A DNA stretch of 5,148 bases, taken from NCBI GenBank assembly GCA_903897205.1, contig CAIUAS010000282.1:1-5148 (forward strand), given 5' to 3'. The notes beneath the pieces are model-generated. The model did no database searches. It saw only the letters and a program-made list of their open reading frames with translations, and had not been told where the DNA came from. This document shows positions 1 through 3,770 of this stretch, one piece after another. The position numbers and the translations under genes are program-made. This stretch comes from an uncultured Gammaproteobacteria bacterium (GTDB lineage: Bacteria > Pseudomonadota > Gammaproteobacteria > CAIUAS01). Position 1 is the first letter of the stretch; each line of letters starts with the position of its first letter.

Positions 1-1
1 A

Positions 2-388
2 CATGCACTGATTTATCCCGACACCTCGAATACAATTTCTGATGAAGCAATAAAAGCAATATTAACCTTATGCGGTTTAGATAAATTAACCGAACAATTA
101 ACTACAACCAGCAACTGGGCACAAGAATTTTCTTTAGGTGAACAACAATTAATTGGTTTCATCAGAGTGTTTTTACAAAAACCCGACTGGATATTTCTTG
201 ACGAAGCCACTTCAGCGCTTGATGAAATTAATGAAAGTAAAATGTATCAACTTTTACGTGAACGCTTACCTCATTCAACCTTAATTAGCGTCGGGCATCG
301 CAGTAGTTTATACCACTTCCATCAAGGCAGAATTAACTTGCAGCATGCTGATGCGGATGAATCTAATTTAACGCTGGTAGCGAATTAA
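2..388 (+). CDS. C-terminal part of a YddA/SbmA-type ABC transporter (fused permease-ATPase), truncated by the window edge
   Basis: The reading frame is open from base 2 to the TAA at 386-388 and gives 128 residues, the C-terminal half of an ABC nucleotide-binding domain. Seen in the fragment: a signature motif of the form FSLGEQQ (residues 43-49), Walker B WIFLDEATSALD (63-74) with the catalytic Glu, and an H-loop in LISVGHR (His99). The LGEQQ signature and SVGHR switch are typical of the ABCD-like bacterial family with an ABC_membrane_2 N-terminal domain (YddA, related to SbmA/BacA), where permease and ATPase are one polypeptide in the inner membrane. Substrates of this family are mostly unknown; SbmA/BacA relatives take up peptides. 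The Walker A motif and membrane part lie left of the window. An internal ATG at 167 is not the start, because family-conserved sequence continues upstream of it. The gene converges on mlaF with a 28-nt gap and no clear terminator. Confidence 0.88.
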   Translation, partial: HALIYPDTSNTISDEAIKAILTLCGLDKLTEQLTTTSNWAQEFSLGEQQLIGFIRVFLQKPDWIFLDEATSALDEINESKMYQLLRERLPHSTLISVGHRSSLYHFHQGRINLQHADADESNLTLVAN

Positions 389-416
389 GGGTTAGCCATA
401 TTTGATAAAATTTAAT

Positions 417-1214
417 TTAGCTGGCAAACAAATCCTGCGCATAATCTTTAGCGGGATAATGAAAAGGGACTACACCATCGGGCAATCCCTGCATAAATTG
501 TTTCACTTGCGGATTATCAGCGTGTAATAATATTTTAGGTTCACCTTGGCCAATCACTTTGCCATCAGCAATCACATAAACATAATCTGCGATACTCGTT
601 ACTTCATGCACATCATGCGAAACCACGATACTTGTCATTCCTAAGGCATCATTGAGTTCACGAATTAATTTAACAATAACCCCCAGCGCAATGGGGTCTA
701 AGCCGGTGAAAGGTTCATCATACATAATTAATTGTGGATCTAAGGCCATAGCGCGCGCTAAAGCAACGCGACGCGCCATTCCCCCGGATAATTCATTAGG
801 CATTAAAGCGTGTGCGCCCCGCAAACCAACCGCTTGCAATTTCATGAGTACAATATCGCGGATAAATAATTCAGGTAATTTAGTATGTTCACGTAAAGGA
901 AAAGCAACATTTTCAAAGGTTGATAAATTTGTAAATAATGCACCGCTTTGAAATAACATCCCCATTTCACGGCGCGCTTCATACAATCCTTTGCGTGACA
1001 ACTTATTAATAAGATGGCCATTAACATCGACCGTCCCACTCGCTGGTTTTAACTGCCCACCGATTAAACGCAGCAAGGTGGTTTTACCACAACCACTCGG
1101 CCCCATAATGGCAGTGACTTTGCCGCGCGCAAAATCCATATCGATATTATCAAAAATAATACGGTTGCTGCGGCGAAACATTAAATTACGAATGGTAACA
1201 AGATTAGCTGTCAT
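417..1214 (-). CDS. mlaF: Phospholipid transport ATP-binding protein MlaF
   Basis: This 265-residue protein is a full-length cytoplasmic ATPase of the Mla system, which moves phospholipids between the inner membrane and the periplasmic carrier MlaC and so helps keep outer-membrane lipid asymmetry. Visible motifs are Walker A GPSGCGKTT (residues 38-46), Q-loop Gln89, signature ELSGGM (141-146), Walker B LIMYDEP (162-168) with the D-loop TGLD, and H-loop His200. The C-terminal stretch QFMQGLPDGVVPFHYPAKDY (about 239-258) matches the tail peculiar to MlaF, which packs against the partner MlaF/MlaB, and separates it from other ABC ATPases. It starts 7 nt after the dsbA stop on the same strand, so the two are probably co-transcribed. 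The Shine-Dalgarno is weak (no GGAG close to the ATG), which suggests coupling to dsbA translation. Unusually, mlaE, mlaD, mlaC and mlaB do not follow: the next gene is convergent. Confidence 0.93.
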   Translation of the reverse strand: MTANLVTIRNLMFRRSNRIIFDNIDMDFARGKVTAIMGPSGCGKTTLLRLIGGQLKPASGTVDVNGHLINKLSRKGLYEARREMGMLFQSGALFTNLSTFENVAFPLREHTKLPELFIRDIVLMKLQAVGLRGAHALMPNELSGGMARRVALARAMALDPQLIMYDEPFTGLDPIALGVIVKLIRELNDALGMTSIVVSHDVHEVTSIADYVYVIADGKVIGQGEPKILLHADNPQVKQFMQGLPDGVVPFHYPAKDYAQDLFAS

Positions 1215-1221
1215 GGACTTA

Positions 1222-1884
1222 TCACTTCATCTCTTGGCGTGCTTTAGCAATTAAGTAATTGACGATTTGCACAAAACGTTGCGGGCTGCCTGCTAAACCT
1301 AAATTGGCGCTGTACTTACCATTAATTACCAAAGTTGGAACTTCAAAAGCCTGATAAACACCCATTAAATTATCGCCCCGCATCATTTGTGCATCGATGC
1401 CAGGAGAGAAATGTAATGCACTATTAAAATCTTGTTCTTTAACGCCATATTGGGCGAAAAATTTCGCTAAAGCGTCTGCTGTTGATAAATCCTGGCCTTG
1501 TTGATGAATCGCCTTAAATATAGCCGGAGTAATTTTACTTTCCACCCCCAAATCTTTAGCAACATAATAAGCACGTGCTAAAATATCCCACTGTGGATGA
1601 AACACGACTGGCACTCGCTCAAACGCTACGTCTTTAGGTTTAGTGGCTAACCATTGTTCTAAGGTTGGCTCGAAGTGATTACAAGCGGGACACCCATAAT
1701 TAAAAAATTCGATAACTTGTATTTTATCTTTCGGTAAAGGTGAAGCTGGCGCTGTCGCCGACTGAATAATTTTGTAGTCTTTACCTTCCACAAACGTTGA
1801 GGAAGCCGCATTATTGGTTGCCGCCCATACCACCATTGGCAACATCGCAATCAACCATAAACAATAACGCAAAACTTTAACCAT
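1222..1884 (-). CDS. dsbA: DsbA-type periplasmic thiol:disulfide oxidoreductase with CPAC active site
   Basis: The 220-residue product is a DsbA-family protein that introduces disulfides into exported proteins; it would be re-oxidised by DsbB. It starts with a Sec signal peptide (basic K3/R6, hydrophobic 8-19, VWA cleavage after Ala21). The thioredoxin-fold active site is FNYGCPACNHFEP with Cys65 and Cys68, and the cis-Pro loop EVPTLVING has Pro183 opposite it. A helical insertion lies between them, as usual for DsbA, and the length is normal for the family. The start at 1884 is chosen because GGAGGAG stands 6 nt upstream of that ATG; an in-frame ATG at 1905 would place seven residues ahead of the signal peptide and lies upstream of this ribosome-binding site. 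The dipeptide PA replaces the canonical PH of E. coli DsbA. First gene of a dsbA-mlaF unit. Confidence 0.92.
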   Translation of the reverse strand: MVKVLRYCLWLIAMLPMVVWAATNNAASSTFVEGKDYKIIQSATAPASPLPKDKIQVIEFFNYGCPACNHFEPTLEQWLATKPKDVAFERVPVVFHPQWDILARAYYVAKDLGVESKITPAIFKAIHQQGQDLSTADALAKFFAQYGVKEQDFNSALHFSPGIDAQMMRGDNLMGVYQAFEVPTLVINGKYSANLGLAGSPQRFVQIVNYLIAKARQEMK

Positions 1885-1899
1885 TATAATCTCCTCCAT
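1885..1899 (-). promoter_or_regulatory. Strong ribosome-binding site that fixes the dsbA start
   Basis: Read on the minus strand, GGAGGAG is followed by ATTATA and the ATG at 1884. This near-perfect Shine-Dalgarno with ideal spacing decides between the two in-frame start codons (1884 and 1905). Confidence 0.8.
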
Positions 1900-1901
1900 A
1901 A

Positions 1902-1919
1902 CCATATTTTCAAAAATGG
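1902..1919. repeat. Imperfect palindrome in the dsbA leader
   Basis: The 18 bases CCATATTTTCAAAAATGG form an inverted repeat with 6 of 7 pairs matched around a 4-nt centre. It lies between the candidate dsbA -10 box and its ribosome-binding site. It could be an operator or a small 5' hairpin, or chance in AT-rich sequence. Confidence 0.3.
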
Positions 1920-1920
1920 C

Positions 1921-1950
1921 AGGATACCATAGAGCATTTGACTAAGTTAA
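1921..1950 (-). promoter_or_regulatory. Candidate promoter of dsbA-mlaF
   Basis: On the minus strand a TTAACT box (1950-1945) and a TATCCT box (1926-1921) are separated by 18 nt, a moderate match to a sigma70 promoter. Transcription would begin near 1914, about 30 nt before the dsbA ATG. An imperfect palindrome sits right at this predicted start (1902-1919). The match is only moderate in AT-rich DNA. Confidence 0.35.
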
Positions 1951-2017
1951 GCCTAAATATCTCTTTAGTAAGCAGAAGGGCCTTTATTTTAGCTAACGGT
2001 TAATTAACACACTGAAG

Positions 2018-2023
2018 TATACT
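2018..2023 (+). promoter_or_regulatory. Candidate -10 box for the two-gene plus-strand unit
   Basis: TATACT matches 5 of 6 positions of the sigma70 -10 consensus and is placed about 40 nt before the ATG at 2063. No good -35 hexamer is found at 16-18 nt spacing (AACGGT or TAACGG), so the promoter may be weak or activator-dependent. Confidence 0.35.
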
Positions 2024-2062
2024 CTCTCTATTCCATTAAACTTCTTCGCGGAAATCACCGTT

Positions 2063-2554
2063 ATGAAAAATTGGGCCCTTAAAATGTTATTTAGCAAAAG
2101 CGCTCTTTTATTAATACTAGTCCTTATCGTATTCAATCAGGCGTGGGCAATCCCCTTACCTTCAGAAACCTCTGATTTGGTCTTAGTATGTCGTGGTTTT
2201 CCACATTGGCCACATTATAAAAACCTTGATGCCGACAACGCACTGATTATTAATTATCAAACTAATAAAATATATTGGTACGGCGATATCACTAACAAAC
2301 AGTTATTTAATGAATTAAATATTTTAGATGAAAAACGCGTGGATTCGTTGCTTTTTGGCAAAAGAGAAATTATTGATATTACCTTAGCCTTACCCACCGA
2401 ACCTGTACAACGAGTAGGCAGAATTATTAAATCCGCTCGCCACAATTATATTACGGCCATAATAGGCGATTACAGCTTTAGAGCACGCTGTATCTTTTAT
2501 TCATCAGACGATTATAATAGAAATATATTGCCGCAATTTAACTCAAGGAGCTGA
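2063..2554 (+). CDS. Small exported protein of unknown function with two cysteines
   Basis: I do not recognise this 163-residue protein. It has a clear Sec signal peptide: basic start with Lys2, Lys8 and Lys12, a hydrophobic core at about 14-25, and cleavage predicted after AWA at Ala29. The mature part of about 134 residues is mixed alpha/beta in character with no second membrane segment, so it is probably periplasmic or secreted. It holds exactly two cysteines, Cys43 (in VLVCRG) and Cys143 (in RARCIF), which after export could form one disulfide joining the two ends of the domain. There is no lipobox, so it is not a lipoprotein. The first ATG is chosen because a GGAAAT-like sequence precedes it; the in-frame ATG at 2084 would also keep the signal core. 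The gene is divergent from dsbA and its stop is 1 nt before the OsmC-family ATG. Confidence 0.75.
   Translation: MKNWALKMLFSKSALLLILVLIVFNQAWAIPLPSETSDLVLVCRGFPHWPHYKNLDADNALIINYQTNKIYWYGDITNKQLFNELNILDEKRVDSLLFGKREIIDITLALPTEPVQRVGRIIKSARHNYITAIIGDYSFRARCIFYSSDDYNRNILPQFNSRS
2545..2550 (+). promoter_or_regulatory. Shine-Dalgarno of the OsmC-family gene, inside the upstream gene
   Basis: AAGGAG lies within the last codons of the exported-protein gene, 5 nt before the ATG at 2556, and the upstream TGA (2552-2554) is between them. This arrangement is typical of translational coupling and supports one operon. Confidence 0.75.
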
Positions 2555-2555
2555 T

Positions 2556-3023
2556 ATGTCTGAACATTCAATTACGTTAACTTGGCAACGTACCACCGAT
2601 GATTTTAATATTAAAACCTATAATCGCACTCATGCCGTAAAATTTTCGGGCGGCAGCCAATTAGAAGTAACAGCCGCTCCCGCTTATTTAGGCGACCCCA
2701 ACATTACCAATCCAGAAGAATTATTAGTGGCCGCTTTATCAAGCTGTCATATGTTAACTTTTTTAGCGATTGCTGCTAATAAAGGCTTGGTAATTGATGA
2801 ATATATCGATGACGCCGTTGGCGCGCTTGGTAAAAATCCGGAAGGCAAAATGGCATTAACTCAGATAACTTTGCGTCCTAAAATTACTTTTAGCAACGCC
2901 AATCAACCCGATGCAAACACGCTGCACGCGATACATGAAAAAGCACACGCTAACTGTTTTATTGCTAATTCGGTTTCTTGTGAAGTAACTATTGAACCGC
3001 AAGAGGCAAACAAAAAGCTATAG
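2556..3023 (+). CDS. OsmC/Ohr-family protein (thiol-dependent peroxidase-like)
   Basis: The 155-residue cytoplasmic protein fits the OsmC/Ohr fold and length. The central helix carries NPEELLVAALSSCHM (residues 52-66) with the candidate peroxidatic Cys64 and the family Glu54/Glu55. The second conserved motif HEKAHANCFIANSV (127-140) carries Cys134, the expected resolving cysteine. Family members reduce organic hydroperoxides using lipoyl or small-thiol reductants. A third cysteine (Cys142) lies eight residues after Cys134. I do not assign it to OsmC or Ohr proper: it belongs to the broad OsmC-family group, whose substrates are often unknown. It is the second gene of a pair with the exported two-Cys protein, 1 nt apart, with a good Shine-Dalgarno. 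Its stop overlaps, tail to tail, that of the kinase remnant by 6 nt. Confidence 0.88.
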   Translation: MSEHSITLTWQRTTDDFNIKTYNRTHAVKFSGGSQLEVTAAPAYLGDPNITNPEELLVAALSSCHMLTFLAIAANKGLVIDEYIDDAVGALGKNPEGKMALTQITLRPKITFSNANQPDANTLHAIHEKAHANCFIANSVSCEVTIEPQEANKKL

Positions 3024-3425
3024 CCTGCTTCTCTGTTCTTGCCAAGCTTCCCAGGCAACCGCTAAATCTATTAATAATTCCGTTGGGTGTGTAGGTTTAG
3101 TAATATAGCCATTAAAGCCTGCTTTTTTAACAGCATTTTGTGTTGGCAAAAATTGATCGGTCACCACCAATAACAATAAAGGTTGTTGAATCGAATATTG
3201 TTGAGGAGCGGTATCGGCATAATTAACTAATAATTCTAATTTTTTTGCTTTAACTGGCCCTGCTAACATCATTACGACTTCTCCAATTAGCTTTCGCAAA
3301 TCCAAAGGAGCAATATGTAACTTTAGCTTACCCGCTTCTAGTCTTGCAAAATCCAATATATCCGTAACTAATGCATGTAAATGATTGCCGGCAGCAAGGA
3401 TGTCGTCTATATAACTAGTATTCAT
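3018..3425 (-). pseudogene. In-frame remnant of a hybrid sensor histidine kinase
   Basis: The 135-codon frame joins pieces of two signalling domains. Residues 5-37 (YIDDIL...ILDFARLEAGKLKL) are the second helix of a HisKA dimerisation domain. Residues 42-72 look like the beginning of the HATPase_c domain. From about residue 82 to 122 the sequence is the C-terminal half of a response-regulator receiver: LLLLVVTD, then AVKKAGFNGYITKP with the conserved Lys110. Missing are the H-box with the phosphorylated His, the N, G1 and G2 boxes that bind ATP, and the receiver's Asp pocket. The ATG at 3425 is preceded in frame by stop codons within 9 nt, and no H-box is seen upstream in any minus-strand frame. 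The likely history is a large internal deletion plus loss of the N terminus. It may still be translated, but cannot act as a kinase. Convergent with the OsmC-family gene. Confidence 0.8.
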
Positions 3426-3543
3426 AACTCATTATCTTGATATGGATTTGATTAATGGGGCTAAGTCCAAAATGTAACATAAGTTTTCGTCGTTTTATCA
3501 CTTTGACCTATTTTCCCACCAAAAACCCCCTATTTTTCCCTGA
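3426..3543. other. Non-coding stretch between the kinase remnant and the leader promoter
   Basis: I see no gene here. The minus-strand continuation of the kinase remnant shows no kinase-like sequence in any frame, and plus-strand frames are short. Two TTTTCCC copies (3511-3517 and 3535-3541) flank an A/C-rich run, but they form no hairpin. It is probably decayed former coding DNA of the sensor kinase or plain spacer. Confidence 0.4.
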
Positions 3544-3573
3544 TTGACAAGCGCTTATTAAAACATCTATTCT
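3544..3573 (+). promoter_or_regulatory. Sigma70-type promoter for the structured leader and the unknown large gene
   Basis: A perfect -35 box TTGACA (3544-3549) is followed after 18 nt by TATTCT (3568-3573), which matches 4 of 6 positions of the -10 consensus. Transcription would begin near 3580, about 5 nt before the first base of the closing helix of the leader fold (3585). That agreement supports both the promoter and the RNA. The 5' untranslated region would be about 190 nt long. Confidence 0.65.
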
Positions 3574-3584
3574 GCATTTATCAA

Positions 3585-3706
3585 CGTTCAAAGTAGGGGT
3601 ACTGTGCCCGCCAGCACAGTATCCTTTTATATGCCTATGGCGGGATGATAGGACGAAATATAACACTCCTTCAAGGGAAATACGTCCAGGCCCTTTACTT
3701 TGAACG
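3585..3706 (+). ncRNA. Pseudoknotted structured RNA leader, class not recognised
   Basis: Found by reading complementarity by eye. P1: CGTTCAAAGTA (3585-3595) pairs perfectly with TACTTTGAACG (3696-3706), 11 bp, closing the whole element. P2: GGGTACTGTG (3597-3606) pairs with CACAGTATCC (3615-3624), 10 bp with one G-U, leaving the 8-nt loop CCCGCCAG. Pseudoknot: CCCGCCA of that loop (3607-3613) pairs perfectly with TGGCGGG (3638-3644). P3: CCTA (3634-3637) pairs with TAGG (3649-3652), bracketing the pseudoknot strand; alternatively GGACG (3651-3655) pairs with CGTCC (3683-3687). A small TCCT/AGGG hairpin lies at 3667-3677. There is no U-run after a stem, so it is more likely a 5' leader of the gene at 3771 than a free small RNA. 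Several G-C-rich perfect helices in an AT-rich intergenic region make chance unlikely. I do not match it to a known riboswitch, ribozyme or small RNA. Confidence 0.6.
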
Positions 3707-3762
3707 GCTGATTGAGTCCCGCCTCCCTCATTTCTTCTTGGTGGCAATATCAAAGTTCAAGG
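3698..3762 (+). promoter_or_regulatory. Potential Shine-Dalgarno-sequestering helix, alternative to P1
   Basis: CTTTGAAC (3698-3705), part of the P1 3' strand, can also pair with GTTCAAGG (3755-3762) just before the gene: seven Watson-Crick pairs and one G-U, covering AAGG of the Shine-Dalgarno. This helix and P1 exclude each other, because both use 3698-3705. A weaker hairpin, CCGCC (3719-3723) with GGTGG (3740-3744), lies between the two arms. The layout would let P1 formation expose the ribosome-binding site and P1 loss hide it. Confidence 0.45.
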
Positions 3763-3763
3763 A
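3759..3763 (+). promoter_or_regulatory. Shine-Dalgarno of the unknown large gene
   Basis: AAGGA is followed after 7 nt by the ATG at 3771, which fixes the start codon. Four of its five bases can be paired by the leader strand at 3698-3701. Confidence 0.7.
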
Positions 3764-3770
3764 AACTATC

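Noticed and set aside
389..416. Bidirectional terminator between the transporter gene and mlaF
   Set aside because: Only 28 nt of AT-rich sequence without a stem of useful length; GCCA/TGGC is four pairs around a long loop.
652..1254. Plus-strand open frames opposite mlaF
   Set aside because: They are shadows of mlaF, which has complete family motifs on the other strand.
1885..1905. Upstream ATG at 1905 as the dsbA start
   Set aside because: The GGAGGAG ribosome-binding site lies downstream of it, directly before the ATG at 1884, and the extra seven residues would spoil the signal-peptide start.
3642..3660. Hammerhead-like GATGA...CGAAA string
   Set aside because: The invariant CUGANGA core is not present and the three required stems cannot be drawn. 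CTGATTGAG at 3708 has one base too many.
3585..3706. Miniature transposable element with 11-bp terminal inverted repeats
   Set aside because: The outer flanks show no target-site duplication (CAA versus GCT), and the internal helices and pseudoknot fit an RNA fold better. A second copy elsewhere in the genome would reopen this.
3585..3706. Retron non-coding RNA (a1/a2-like flanking complementarity before a protein gene)
   Set aside because: The downstream protein shows no reverse-transcriptase motifs in its first 459 residues; SYDD near residue 335 is not a YxDD motif in context. The element also lacks a long msd-type hairpin.
3707..3745. Rho-independent terminator ending the structured RNA as a separate small RNA
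   Set aside because: The weak CCGCC/GGTGG hairpin is not followed by a U-run, and the TTTCTTCTT tract lies inside its loop.
3508..3753. Minus-strand open frame of 81 codons across the leader region
   Set aside because: It is antisense to the structured RNA, has no good ribosome-binding site and no recognisable protein features. Its composition reflects the G-C-rich helices.
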